Of a stretch of DNA of 50,565 bases, positions 32,631-41,337 are shown in pieces. Where the stretch lies: contig JACPIN010000022.1 of assembly GCA_016188065.1 (NCBI GenBank), forward strand, positions 1 through 50,565. The letters run 5' to 3'. The stretch's first letter is position 1. Each line of letters begins with the position of its first letter. The notes beneath the pieces are model-generated. The model did no database searches, was not told the origin of the DNA, and saw nothing but the letters and a program-made list of their open reading frames with translations. A program made the position numbers and the translations under genes. The DNA comes from Candidatus Woesearchaeota archaeon (GTDB lineage: Archaea; Nanobdellota; Nanobdellia; SCGC-AAA011-G17; ARS1403).

Positions 32631-35228
32631 ATGATAACTAAGATAGAAGAGCCTCATAAAAAAAATGACATATTGAAAATACTTCATCCCTTTGTTAGAG
32701 AATGGTTTCTTAATAAATTCGGAGAATTTAGCTTACCACAATTGTATGGAGTGATGGAAATACACAACAGAAACAACATTCTTGTTAGTGCTCCCACTGG
32801 ATCAACTAAAACACTTACTGCTTTTCTAGCTATTTTAAATGAGCTGGTTACATTAGATGTAGAAGGAAAATTGGAAGATAAAATCTATGCAGTCTACGTA
32901 AGCCCCCTTAAAGCACTTTCTCGGGACGTGGAAGTTAACTTGACTACTCCTCTTGGAGAAATTAATGGAATTGCCAAAAAATATGGTAAAAAATTGAGTA
33001 TTAGAATTGGTTTAAGGACTGGAGATACTAGTGCTAGTGAGAGAGCTAAAATGAGTAGAAAGCCTGTTCATCTGCTTGTTAGTACTCCTGAATCTTTAGC
33101 GTTAGTGATAACGAGCCCCAAGTTTCGTGAGTATATGAGGGATATTAGATACTGCATTGTTGATGAGATTCACGCATTAGCTGAAAATAAAAGAGGTGTT
33201 CATTTATCATTATCAATTGAAAGGCTGAGAGAATTAACTGGAGAGGATTTCTGCAGAATTGGATTGAGCGCTACTGTCTCTCCATTGGATGAGATTGCAA
33301 AGTACCTTGTAGGAAACGGGAATAGCTGCAAGATAGCTGATGTTCAGTTCGTCAAGAAAATGGATTTGAAGGTTCTCAGTCCAGTTAAAGATTTAATCAA
33401 TACAAGCTATGAAGAGCAATCAAGAGAGACTTATGAGCTGATTGATAATTTAGTCCAAGAGCATAAAACAACTTTGATTTTTACCAATACAAGGGCTGCC
33501 ACTGAAAGGGTTGTGCATCATCTGAAAGAAAAATTCCCTAAAAAATACAGCGACAATATTGGAGCGCATCATGGAAGCCTAAGCAAAGAGAAGAGACTTG
33601 ATATCGAGAATAAATTAAGAGAAGGTAAATTAAAAGTAGTTGTCTGTAGCACAAGCTTAGAGTTAGGAATAGACATTGGCTACATTGATTTAGTCATTTT
33701 GCTTGGAAGCCCTAAAAGCGTTGCTCGCTGCTTGCAAAGAATTGGAAGGAGCGGACATAAACTGCATGAAACTGCCAAAGGAAGGATAATTGTTTTAGAC
33801 AGGGATGATTTGATTGAGTGCAGTGTAATGTTAAAAAGCGCAATAGAAAAAAAGATAGACACAATTCACATTCCAAGAAACTGCCTCGATGTTCTAGCCC
33901 AGCAGATTTACGGGATTGCAATTGCAGACATGATTCATTATGATGATTTGTTTAAATTAATCAAGAGGAGCTACTGCTACAAAGGTTTAGAGAAAAGTGA
34001 TTTTGATTCTGTTTTGGATTACTTAGCTGGAGAATTCACTTCTTTAGAAGACAGGCATGTCTATGCAAAGATATGGAGAGATAAAGAAACAGGGATGATA
34101 GGAAGGAGGGGAAAATTAAGCAGGATAATATACATGACTAATATAGGAACAATTCCGGATGAGACACATGTTACTGTAAAAATAGGAGAGCAGATTATAG
34201 GGCACATTGACGAAGGCTTTCTTGAAAGATTAAAATCAAGGGATGTTTTCGTTCTCGGAGGAGAAAGATACGAGTTTCAGTTTGCCAGGGGAATGGTTGC
34301 ACAGGTTAAATCTTCTGCTAATAGGCCTCCGACGATTCCAAGCTGGTTTTCTGAGATGCTTCCTTTGAGCTATGATCTTGGAGCTGAAATCGGGAGATTC
34401 CGGAGATTGATGGAAGAAAAATTTCTGAAGAGAAGAAACAAAAAGGAGATAATTGATTTCATTGACGAATATTTGTACGTTGATAGAAACAGCGCTGAAG
34501 CAATTTACAGATATTTTAATGAAATGTTTCTGTATGTTAAAGAAATTCCTAATGATAAAAAAATTGTGATTGAGCATTATAGTGCGTATAATAAAAAATT
34601 CGTTGTATTTCACACCCTCTACGGAAGAAGAGTCAATGATGTCCTGTCGAGAGCAACTGCATACTTAGTAGGATTGCTTGGAAAAAGAGATGTTGAGCTT
34701 GGCATTAATGACAATGGATTCTATATTGCATCAGAAAATAACATGCAGGCCAAAAGGGCATTTGACTCATTAAAGAGCAAAGACTTGGATAAAATAATGG
34801 AAATTGCCTTGGAAAAAACAGAAGTATTGAGAAGAAGATTCAGGCATTGCGCCGGAAGGAGCTTGATGATTCTGAGAGAATATAAGGGAAGGAGGAAAAG
34901 AGTTGGAAGGCAGCAAGTCAGCTCGATGCTGCTGATAAGCGCTGTCAGAAGGATTAGCAACGATTTTTCCATTTTAAAAGAAGCGAGAAGAGAAGTGCTG
35001 GAAGATTTAATGGATATTGAGCATGCCCGCGAGATAATAAAAAAAGTTGAAAATGGAGAGATAAAAATTAAAGAGATAGACACGAAGGTTCCGAGCCCTT
35101 TTGCATTCAATTTAGTATTGCAGGGATACGTTGATGTGTTTAAAGTAGAAGATAGAATGGAGTTCCTGAAAAGAATGCATCAACTAGTGCTTGCAAAGAT
35201 TGGAATGACAGAAAAGCTTGAAGTTTAA
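32631..35228 (+). CDS. lhr: Lhr-family ATP-dependent helicase
   Basis: Superfamily 2 DNA helicase of about 865 residues, implicated in archaeal DNA repair. I use ATG 32631; an in-frame TTG at 32622 is possible. Motifs: SAPTGSTKT at 53-61 (motif I), STPESLAL (Ib), CIVDEIHALA (II, DEIH), GLSATVSPLDEIA (III), TNTRAATERV (IV), STSLELGIDIG (V) and QRIGRSGHKLHE (VI), followed by the Lhr winged-helix and core C-terminal part. Motif I has Thr where SF2 enzymes usually have Gly (GSGKT), while the essential Lys and Thr remain. Phosphoesterase and SprT-like genes follow, a repair-like neighbourhood. Confidence 0.92.
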   Translation: MITKIEEPHKKNDILKILHPFVREWFLNKFGEFSLPQLYGVMEIHNRNNILVSAPTGSTKTLTAFLAILNELVTLDVEGKLEDKIYAVYVSPLKALSRDVEVNLTTPLGEINGIAKKYGKKLSIRIGLRTGDTSASERAKMSRKPVHLLVSTPESLALVITSPKFREYMRDIRYCIVDEIHALAENKRGVHLSLSIERLRELTGEDFCRIGLSATVSPLDEIAKYLVGNGNSCKIADVQFVKKMDLKVLSPVKDLINTSYEEQSRETYELIDNLVQEHKTTLIFTNTRAATERVVHHLKEKFPKKYSDNIGAHHGSLSKEKRLDIENKLREGKLKVVVCSTSLELGIDIGYIDLVILLGSPKSVARCLQRIGRSGHKLHETAKGRIIVLDRDDLIECSVMLKSAIEKKIDTIHIPRNCLDVLAQQIYGIAIADMIHYDDLFKLIKRSYCYKGLEKSDFDSVLDYLAGEFTSLEDRHVYAKIWRDKETGMIGRRGKLSRIIYMTNIGTIPDETHVTVKIGEQIIGHIDEGFLERLKSRDVFVLGGERYEFQFARGMVAQVKSSANRPPTIPSWFSEMLPLSYDLGAEIGRFRRLMEEKFLKRRNKKEIIDFIDEYLYVDRNSAEAIYRYFNEMFLYVKEIPNDKKIVIEHYSAYNKKFVVFHTLYGRRVNDVLSRATAYLVGLLGKRDVELGINDNGFYIASENNMQAKRAFDSLKSKDLDKIMEIALEKTEVLRRRFRHCAGRSLMILREYKGRRKRVGRQQVSSMLLISAVRRISNDFSILKEARREVLEDLMDIEHAREIIKKVENGEIKIKEIDTKVPSPFAFNLVLQGYVDVFKVEDRMEFLKRMHQLVLAKIGMTEKLEV

Positions 35229-35253
35229 CCATTATTGGTATAGTAATAATCGG

Positions 35254-35297
35254 TGTTGTCCACCTTTTATTAATCATAAACATATTTGTGGACAACA
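35254..35297. repeat. 10-base inverted repeat, possible terminator or operator
   Basis: TGTTGTCCAC (35254-35263) and GTGGACAACA (35288-35297) are perfect complements separated by 24 AT-rich bases, between lhr and the phosphoesterase gene. It may form a hairpin in the lhr 3' end or act as an operator for the downstream gene, whose TATA-like AATTTATATAT lies just beyond (about 35310-35320). Confidence 0.5.
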
Positions 35298-35339
35298 TTA
35301 TATGAATAATTTATATATCATAAGATTTTAATTTTTATT

Positions 35340-36029
35340 ATGAAAATATCTGACAATATAGAGATCATTGACCTTTGCCTGTATCTAAAAAAAGAAAAGA
35401 TTCTTGTAATCGGGGATATGCATATTGGTTTAGAGGAAAGTCTGCAGAAACAAGGGTTTTTTATTCCAAGATTTGATGTTAATGAGGTCATTGAGAGATT
35501 AAAAAATATCTTTTCCAAAGCTGAAGTTAAAAAAATAATCCTAATGGGTGATGTGAAGCATGAATTTGGGACTATTTCAGGCCAGGAATGGAGAGATACA
35601 TTAAAAGTCCTGGATTTCTTACTGGAAAGGGGAGAGATTATTCTCATAAAGGGAAACCATGACACAATTTTAGGGCCCATCTCCCATAAAAGAAATTTAG
35701 AAATTAAAGATTACTATAAAATAAATGATACATTATTTGTTCATGGAGATAAGATTGTAAATGAAAAAAGCAAAATAATTGTAATAGGACATGAGCATCC
35801 TGCTGTAAGCTTTGAAGAAAGAAGAGATGAGAAGTATAAATGTTTTTTACTCGGAAAATTTAAAAAATCAAAATTAATTGTTATTCCAAGCTTTAATTTA
35901 TTAACTGAAGGGAGTGATATAACAAAAGAAAACGTGCTGAGCCCATATATAAAAGATATTAAAAATTTTAGAGTCTATGTCGTTGAAGATGAAGTGAGAG
36001 ATTTTGGATTTGTGAAGGATTTGGAATGA
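35340..36029 (+). CDS. Calcineurin-like metallophosphoesterase (ICC type)
   Basis: A 229-residue two-metal phosphoesterase. Metal-binding motifs in order: GDMHIG, GDVKHEFG, GNHD and VIGHEHPA. It resembles the small ICC-like phosphoesterases (COG1407) that accompany Lhr helicases in archaea, for which a nuclease role in repair has been proposed; here it follows lhr. The TATA box about 25 bases before the ATG suggests its own leaderless transcript. Its stop overlaps the start of the SprT-like gene (ATGA). Confidence 0.9.
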   Translation: MKISDNIEIIDLCLYLKKEKILVIGDMHIGLEESLQKQGFFIPRFDVNEVIERLKNIFSKAEVKKIILMGDVKHEFGTISGQEWRDTLKVLDFLLERGEIILIKGNHDTILGPISHKRNLEIKDYYKINDTLFVHGDKIVNEKSKIIVIGHEHPAVSFEERRDEKYKCFLLGKFKKSKLIVIPSFNLLTEGSDITKENVLSPYIKDIKNFRVYVVEDEVRDFGFVKDLE

Positions 36030-36457
36030 AAAGGGATGATCTTTGGTTAAAAGAAAAGCTAGAGAGGATTTGGGAGCTGTTATTTCCGGAAGTACCCAGA
36101 GAAAATAATGTTCATGTAAAATTTAAAGGAAAAAGCTTAAGGAGATTCGGCTGCATAAAGAGAAAAAATAAAGATTCCATTATTGAGATTAATTCCTTAT
36201 TCAGAAATGAAATTGTTCCTGAATACGTTGTTGATACAACTTTAGCTCATGAACTAGTGCATTATATGCATGGATTTAATTCTCCTCTGCCAAGGAAATA
36301 TAGGCATCCTCATAAAGGCGGCATCGTAGATAAAGAACTGATTAAAAGGGGATTTGGACATTCATTAAAACTGGAAAAAATTTGGGCAAAGAAAGATTGG
36401 GAGAAGGTGTTTAAAATAATTAATGGTAGAAAGTTTTATATATGTGTTAACACATAA
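36026..36457 (+). CDS. SprT-like zinc metalloprotease
   Basis: A 143-residue protein with TLAHELVHYMHG, His75-Glu76-Leu77-Val78-His79 being the HExxH site, and a following H-P-H-K-G-G and GFGHS that could supply the third ligand. The size and arrangement fit the SprT/Wss1-like fold, whose eukaryotic members digest DNA-protein crosslinks. Translational overlap with the phosphoesterase and proximity to lhr support a DNA-repair role, by inference. The last 17 bases of the gene also contain the operator palindrome of the downstream toxin-antitoxin pair. Confidence 0.75.
   Translation: MKRDDLWLKEKLERIWELLFPEVPRENNVHVKFKGKSLRRFGCIKRKNKDSIIEINSLFRNEIVPEYVVDTTLAHELVHYMHGFNSPLPRKYRHPHKGGIVDKELIKRGFGHSLKLEKIWAKKDWEKVFKIINGRKFYICVNT
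36441..36456. promoter_or_regulatory. 16-base perfect palindrome, operator of the VapBC-like operon
   Basis: TATGTGTTAACACATA is a perfect palindrome 19 bases before ATG 36475 and overlaps the TATA-like TTTATATATG (about 36435-36444). Autorepression by the antitoxin is the obvious inference. It is embedded in the end of the SprT-like coding sequence. Confidence 0.65.
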
Positions 36458-36474
36458 CTAAGTAAGTGATTAAA

Positions 36475-36693
36475 ATGCCAAACATGACTTTGTCTGTACC
36501 TATTGAACTTCATAATGAAATGTTACAACACTCTGAAATACGATGGAGTGAGATAGCCAGGCTAGCTTTTGAAAAGAAAGTAAAAGAACTACATTGGATA
36601 GATGCATTATTAGAAAAAAGTGAATTAACTGAAGATGATGCTGAGAGAATTGGTCATAAAATAAAGCGCAATATACGGAAAAGGTTCTCCTGA
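36475..36693 (+). CDS. VapB-like antitoxin, ribbon-helix-helix type
   Basis: A 72-residue protein beginning MPNMTLSVPIELHNEM, a beta strand followed by helices as in ribbon-helix-helix regulators; WSEIARLAFEKKVKEL is the second helix. The C-terminal part (LLEKSELTEDDAERIG) would wrap the toxin. ATG 36475 is preferred over a GTG three codons upstream. The stop overlaps the toxin ATG (TGATG). Confidence 0.8.
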   Translation: MPNMTLSVPIELHNEMLQHSEIRWSEIARLAFEKKVKELHWIDALLEKSELTEDDAERIGHKIKRNIRKRFS

Positions 36694-37118
36694 TGAATCT
36701 TGTTGTCAATACTAATAGGATTATAGCTGCCTTAATTAAAAATTCTTACTCAAGAAAAATTATTTTAGACAGTAGTGTGGATTTACTTACTATCAACGCT
36801 TCAGAAGAAGACATAAAGGATCATAAGCAAGAAATTTTGAATAAGTCTAAGCTTACAGAAGACCAATTTAATAGTGTTTATGAAAAATTAAAGGAAAAGT
36901 TAACAATGCTCGATGATAAGATTATCCAAGAAAAAATGAATGAAGCAAAGGGGATTATAGATCATATAGACAAAGATGATGCTCCTTTCATTGCAGCAGC
37001 TCTTGCAACTAATTCCATAATCTGGACAGATGATAAACACTTTGAAAGACAAAATAAGATTAAGATTTTGAAGACAAAAGATTTGATAAAGAGGATTTAT
37101 CCTTCTAATGCTTCTTAG
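36693..37118 (+). CDS. PIN-domain toxin, VapC-like, with altered first catalytic residue
   Basis: A PIN-domain ribonuclease-fold protein of 141 residues. The N-terminal strand reads MNLVVNTNRII, where PIN nucleases have Asp at position 6 (VVDTN); here it is Asn. Other acidic positions remain: DHIDKDDAPFIAAAL and the WTDDKHF motif. With the first metal-binding Asp changed, nuclease activity may be weak or lost, or the protein may be a decoy. It is coupled to the ribbon-helix-helix antitoxin and overlaps the convergent Rpp21 gene by 14 bases. Confidence 0.85.
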   Translation: MNLVVNTNRIIAALIKNSYSRKIILDSSVDLLTINASEEDIKDHKQEILNKSKLTEDQFNSVYEKLKEKLTMLDDKIIQEKMNEAKGIIDHIDKDDAPFIAAALATNSIIWTDDKHFERQNKIKILKTKDLIKRIYPSNAS

Positions 37119-37398
37119 GCTTTATCTGTATTCTTGTATATTTTTTGCAATTTAAACAATAAATAATTACACGATGCTTATGAATTCTAACTCTTGAGTT
37201 TACTCCCGGCTTTAAATAATGGTAGCAGTGCTTGCAGAATTTTCTTTTTAGACTTTTTGGAAGACGTACATTCATCTTCATTCCGATCTTTCTTGCCAGC
37301 TCAATATACCTGTCTGCCAATTTTTGGTTTTTTGAAAAGATTTTGTCTGCTTCAGAAAATAATTTTTGAATTCTATGTTTTGCTATTGCTATAGACAT
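37105..37398 (-). CDS. RNase P protein component Rpp21 (Rnp4)
   Basis: Zinc-containing subunit of archaeal RNase P, which matures tRNA 5' ends. The 97-residue protein has N-terminal helices (AKHRIQKLFSEAD, LADRYIELARKIGMKMNVR) and a zinc ribbon from CKHCYHYLKPG and YCLNCKKYTRI, with the basic C-terminus typical of the family. It occurs only in archaea and eukaryotes, which supports the archaeal origin of the window. It is transcribed alone. Confidence 0.92.
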   Translation of the reverse strand: MSIAIAKHRIQKLFSEADKIFSKNQKLADRYIELARKIGMKMNVRLPKSLKRKFCKHCYHYLKPGVNSRVRIHKHRVIIYCLNCKKYTRIQIKPKKH

Positions 37399-37538
37399 AA
37401 GCTCATTATAAAGAATAGACTATTTAAAGCTTGTTTTGCGTTTGATAAATGTTTATAAAGAAGGCAATTCCTGAAATTGATTAGTTAACAAATTGGCGAT
37501 AACCCCCTATCCCGGGATTAGAGGTGTGAGGTGATACA

Positions 37539-38168
37539 TTGAACTCTGATAAGCATAACATGATAATAATGGCAGTTGAAAATAATAAACTTTTTAACAA
37601 TGATTATTTTCAGGGATTTAAATCTCATGATGAAGTTGATTATGTTTCTAGAATTTTAGAGGATTATAAATTTGTAAAAAGAGGCCCTATTGAAATTAAT
37701 TTTGAACACAAACAGCCGATAGGATATGCCCTGCTTATTAATCCTTCTTTGAAAAAAGTTTTTGCTTATCAAAGATCTCAAAAAGGAGGAGATAAAAGAC
37801 TGCATAATAAATGGTCTTGGGGTATTGGCGGCCACATTGAGAAAACAGAAGAAGAAAGAGACAATCCAATTTATGCGAGCTTGTTGAGGGAGATAAAAGA
37901 GGAAGTCTTGATTAATGGTGAAATTGAAAATATAAGGGTCTTAGGCTACCTTAATGATGATTCTGATGAAGTCGGGAAAGTCCATTTCGGGATATTATAT
38001 CTAGTTGAGACAGATTCTACAGAAATAAAGCCTCTTGATTCTGAAATAGAAGTTGGTGAATTAAAAACCATAAAGGAATTGGAAGAAATCTGCGCATCAG
38101 ATGAATGCATTGTTGAGGGCTGGTCTGAAATTGCACTAGAACCATTGAAAAGATATTTATTAAAATAA
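37539..38168 (+). CDS. NUDIX hydrolase, TTG start
   Basis: A 209-residue NUDIX enzyme hydrolysing a nucleoside-diphosphate-linked substrate. The NUDIX box is visible: GGHIEKTEEE followed by an unusually extended spacer, then LLREIKEEV, with the catalytic R-E-x-x-E-E. The start is TTG 37539, supported by GAGGTGAT five bases before it; the next in-frame ATG (37560) has no such site. The upstream region contains the palindrome TCCCGGGA, which may be regulatory. Substrate unknown. Confidence 0.88.
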   Translation: MNSDKHNMIIMAVENNKLFNNDYFQGFKSHDEVDYVSRILEDYKFVKRGPIEINFEHKQPIGYALLINPSLKKVFAYQRSQKGGDKRLHNKWSWGIGGHIEKTEEERDNPIYASLLREIKEEVLINGEIENIRVLGYLNDDSDEVGKVHFGILYLVETDSTEIKPLDSEIEVGELKTIKELEEICASDECIVEGWSEIALEPLKRYLLK

Positions 38169-38228
38169 TAGTGGTAAAATATATTTTATAGTTTATATAT
38201 ATTTATAAACGACTTTGTTTTTAAAAAT

Positions 38229-38271
38229 CAACATATTGTTGTTGATAGCCTGATAACACACAATAGGTTGT
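38229..38271. promoter_or_regulatory. Possible paired NrdR boxes
   Basis: CAACATATTGTTG (38229-38241) is an interrupted palindrome, and ACACACAATAGGTTGT (38256-38271) has ACA/TGT ends like the known NrdR box. They are centred about 28 bases apart, near the three-turn spacing of NrdR box pairs, between the TATA-like ATTTATAAAC (about 38201) and the nrdR ATG. The match to the consensus is imperfect. Confidence 0.4.
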
Positions 38272-38277
38272 ATAACG

Positions 38278-38727
38278 ATGAAATGCCCTTATTGCGGACA
38301 TGCAGAAACAAAAGTTGTCGACAAGAGAGAAACTGGAGAATTTGACACTACAAGGCGAAGAAGAGAATGCCTGAAATGCGAGAAAAGATTCACCACATAT
38401 GAGCGTGTTGAAAGGGTTGACCTGAGTGTTGTGAAGAAAGATGGAAGGAAAGAACTGTTTGATAAGGAAAAAATTAGAAATGGTATATTGAGGGCCTGCG
38501 AAAAAAGGCCTGTAACGCTTGAGCAGATTGACAAGATTGTAGACATGATTGAATCTGACTTGAGGAAATTAAAATCAACTGAAATAAAAAGCGAAAAAAT
38601 AGGCGAGAGGGTGATTCAGGCTTTGAAAAAACTTGACAAGGTTGCTTACATTCGATTTGCTTCTGTGTACAGGAGCTTTGCAGACATTAAAGACTTTGAA
38701 AAAGAAATAAAGGAGATTAAAAAATAG
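38278..38727 (+). CDS. nrdR: Transcriptional repressor NrdR
   Basis: Repressor of ribonucleotide reductase genes that senses ATP/dATP. The 149-residue protein is full length: N-terminal zinc ribbon with MKCPYCG and RRRRECLKCEKRFTTYE, then an ATP-cone (VVKKDGRKELFDKEKIRNGI ... RFASVYRSF). It begins an operon with the reductase, whose ribosome site overlaps the nrdR stop, so it probably controls itself and the reductase. NrdR is widespread in bacteria and rare in archaea, suggesting ancient transfer. Confidence 0.95.
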   Translation: MKCPYCGHAETKVVDKRETGEFDTTRRRRECLKCEKRFTTYERVERVDLSVVKKDGRKELFDKEKIRNGILRACEKRPVTLEQIDKIVDMIESDLRKLKSTEIKSEKIGERVIQALKKLDKVAYIRFASVYRSFADIKDFEKEIKEIKK

Positions 38728-38739
38728 GGGTGATAAAAA

Positions 38740-41061
38740 ATGAATGAATATGAAGGTATTATTGAGGGAAGCAAAGGTATATTTGACCTTACGCAAGTTA
38801 GAAAAAGGACAGGTGAGTTAGTTCCTTTCGATGTAACTAAAATTTCTGGTGCTCTTTATCGTGCTATGGATGCTGTGAGGAGCCAAGGCATTGATGAGGG
38901 TGTTGACATGACCAATGACCCTATCAGAATTGCAGATAATGTTGTTCAAGATTTAAAAGTAAGCATTGAGGCAAAAAGAGGGAATGGAAGAGACTATGTT
39001 CCTGAAATAGAAGAAATACAAAACTGGGTGGAAAGAAATTTAATTTTAGCTGGATTTCCAGATACAGCTAAGGCATACATATTATATCGTAATCAAAGGT
39101 CTCAAATAAGGAAAATAAAGAGCGACGTTCCTGAAAAAGTTAAGAGACTTGCTGAAGAAAGCAGAGCCTATTTCAAAGATAATCCATTGGGAGAATTTGT
39201 TTTTTATCGAACTTATTCTCGTTGGATGGAAGATGAAGGTAGAAGAGAAACATGGGTAGAGACTGTTGATAGATATATAGATTTTATGAAAGATAATCTA
39301 GACGGAAGATTAACCGAAGATGATAATTTGATGATTAGAAACTCCATTTTGAACCATAAAGCACTACCATCAATGAGGTTACTGTGGAGTGCTGGAAAAG
39401 CAGCAGAAGCTTCAAATGTAACTGCGTATAATTGCTCTTTTACAACACCTACAGAGATAAATGACTTTGGAGAGATAATGTATTTATTAATGTGCGGAAC
39501 AGGTGTTGGTTTCTCTGTAGAAAATCAATTCACTCAACAGTTACCCATCATACATAAACAGAGAGGAGAGCCGGCTCCTGCTTATATCATAGAAGATAGC
39601 AAGGAAGGGTGGTCTAAGGCTCTTGTTCATGGGATGAAATTGTGGTATAATGGGGATGATGTGAAATTTGATTATTCTAAACTTAGGCCTGCCGGATCCA
39701 GATTAAAAACAATGGGTGGAAGAAGTTCAGGACCTGATCCTTTGAGAGCTTTGCTTAATTATACTCGTGATAAAATATTAAAGAACCAAGGACGAAGATT
39801 AAATAGTTTGGACGTTCATGATATTATCTGCAAAACAGGAGATATAGTTGTTGTTGGGGGTGTAAGGAGAAGTGCAGAGATTTCTCTGTCTGATTTGGAT
39901 GATATTTTGATGAGAGATGCAAAGATTGGAGACTTTTATAATAGACATCCTGAGAGAAGCCTGGCAAATAACTCTGCAGTATATTTAGAGAAACCTGGAA
40001 CAATAGAATTCATGAGAGAGTGGCTGGCTTTGGCTGAAAGCGGTACTGGAGAAAGAGGTATTTTCAACAGGGGAGGACTATTATATCAGCTGCCTGAAAG
40101 AAGGGTAGCAACACTTGATGAGCATCTAATCTCTATGGGAACAAATCCTTGTGGAGAGATAAACTTGAGGGCGAAACAGTTCTGCAATCTTACCGAAGTT
40201 GTTGCCAGAGCTTGGGACACCTTGGAAACTCTTCGCGAGAAAATTAAAGTTGCAACAATCTTAGGGACTTATCAGTCTATGTTAACTAATTTTTCTTTTC
40301 TCTCTCATAAATGGAAAGAAAATTGTGAAGAAGAAAGACTGCTTGGCGTTTCTATTACAGGAATAATGGACTGTTCCTTACTACAAAATCCTGAAGTGTT
40401 GGAAACTTTGAGAGATTATGCCGTTGAGGTTAACAGAGATTACTCTAAAATCTTTGGAATAAATCCCTCTACTTGCGTAACTTGTGTTAAGCCTTCTGGA
40501 ACAGCTTCTAAGATTGTTAATTCTTCTGAGGGAAGTCACCCAAGATGGAATCAATATTATCTACAGAACATTAGGATAAATGCAAATGATCCGCTGTTCC
40601 ATATGCTTAAGGATCAAAAGTACCCTTATTCTCCGGAAGTAGGACAAAGCATCGGGAATGCAACGACTTTTGTTTTGCCATTTGCTGTGAAGTCTCCTGA
40701 TGGAGCAGTCGTTAGAAAGGATTTAAACGCCATCACTCAGCTTGAGCATTGGAAGAGATTGAAAAATCATTATACAGAGCACAATCCTTCTGTTTCAATT
40801 TACATTGGTAATGATGAATGGGTAGATGCTGCACAGTGGATTCATAGAAATTGGGAGAGTATTGGAGGATTGGCTTTTTTCCCTCGTGACGACAATGATT
40901 ATCAGCTGGCTCCAAAGGAAGACATTGATGAGGCAGGATATCATGAACTGCGCTCTCGATTACCTGCAGTAGATTACTCGGCAATATTACATTATGAAAA
41001 GGATGATCAGACAATGGGAGCGAGAGAATATGCGTGCATTGGAGGCTCGTGTCAAATTTAG
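38740..41061 (+). CDS. Ribonucleotide reductase, adenosylcobalamin-dependent (class II) type
   Basis: Reduces ribonucleotides for DNA synthesis. The 773-residue protein has an N-terminal ATP-cone (VRKRTGELVPFDVTKISGAL), YNCSF with one active-site cysteine, the finger-loop NPCGEI at 469-474 with the thiyl-radical Cys471, and a C-terminal redox pair Cys766/Cys771 (CIGGSC). Length and motifs resemble monomeric B12-dependent RTPR of the Lactobacillus type. No small radical-generating subunit or glycyl-radical activase is nearby. It follows nrdR by 12 bases, with AGGGGTGAT as the ribosome site. The cobalamin source is not evident in the window. Confidence 0.93.
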   Translation: MNEYEGIIEGSKGIFDLTQVRKRTGELVPFDVTKISGALYRAMDAVRSQGIDEGVDMTNDPIRIADNVVQDLKVSIEAKRGNGRDYVPEIEEIQNWVERNLILAGFPDTAKAYILYRNQRSQIRKIKSDVPEKVKRLAEESRAYFKDNPLGEFVFYRTYSRWMEDEGRRETWVETVDRYIDFMKDNLDGRLTEDDNLMIRNSILNHKALPSMRLLWSAGKAAEASNVTAYNCSFTTPTEINDFGEIMYLLMCGTGVGFSVENQFTQQLPIIHKQRGEPAPAYIIEDSKEGWSKALVHGMKLWYNGDDVKFDYSKLRPAGSRLKTMGGRSSGPDPLRALLNYTRDKILKNQGRRLNSLDVHDIICKTGDIVVVGGVRRSAEISLSDLDDILMRDAKIGDFYNRHPERSLANNSAVYLEKPGTIEFMREWLALAESGTGERGIFNRGGLLYQLPERRVATLDEHLISMGTNPCGEINLRAKQFCNLTEVVARAWDTLETLREKIKVATILGTYQSMLTNFSFLSHKWKENCEEERLLGVSITGIMDCSLLQNPEVLETLRDYAVEVNRDYSKIFGINPSTCVTCVKPSGTASKIVNSSEGSHPRWNQYYLQNIRINANDPLFHMLKDQKYPYSPEVGQSIGNATTFVLPFAVKSPDGAVVRKDLNAITQLEHWKRLKNHYTEHNPSVSIYIGNDEWVDAAQWIHRNWESIGGLAFFPRDDNDYQLAPKEDIDEAGYHELRSRLPAVDYSAILHYEKDDQTMGAREYACIGGSCQI

Positions 41062-41130
41062 CCTAAACTCCTTAACTCTTTTATTTTTTTAACTGAAAAC
41101 TTTATAAATCTTAGTGTGAAATAAACTAAC

Positions 41131-41337
41131 ATGGTAAAGCACAAAGTTTATGTCACGGATGAATGCATAGCATGTAATGCCTGCGTCGCTGCCTGTGAGG
41201 AAAACTTCTACATGAATGACGACAACACAAAGGCTAAAGTAAAGAAAGAGATTATCGACGATAAAGAGCTAGCAAAAAACCAGGAAGCTAAAGATATCTG
41301 CCCAGTTGAAGCAATAAAGATTGAGAAGGCTAAGTAA
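41131..41337 (+). CDS. Single [4Fe-4S] ferredoxin
   Basis: A 68-residue ferredoxin with CIACNACVAAC near the N-terminus and ICPVEAI near the C-terminus, giving ligands for one four-iron cluster. The TTTATAAA at 41101-41108 is 26 bases before the ATG, so the mRNA is likely leaderless and may be abundant. It overlaps the convergent methylthiotransferase gene by eight bases. It may serve the reductase upstream or the radical-SAM enzyme; neither is shown. Confidence 0.93.
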   Translation: MVKHKVYVTDECIACNACVAACEENFYMNDDNTKAKVKKEIIDDKELAKNQEAKDICPVEAIKIEKAK

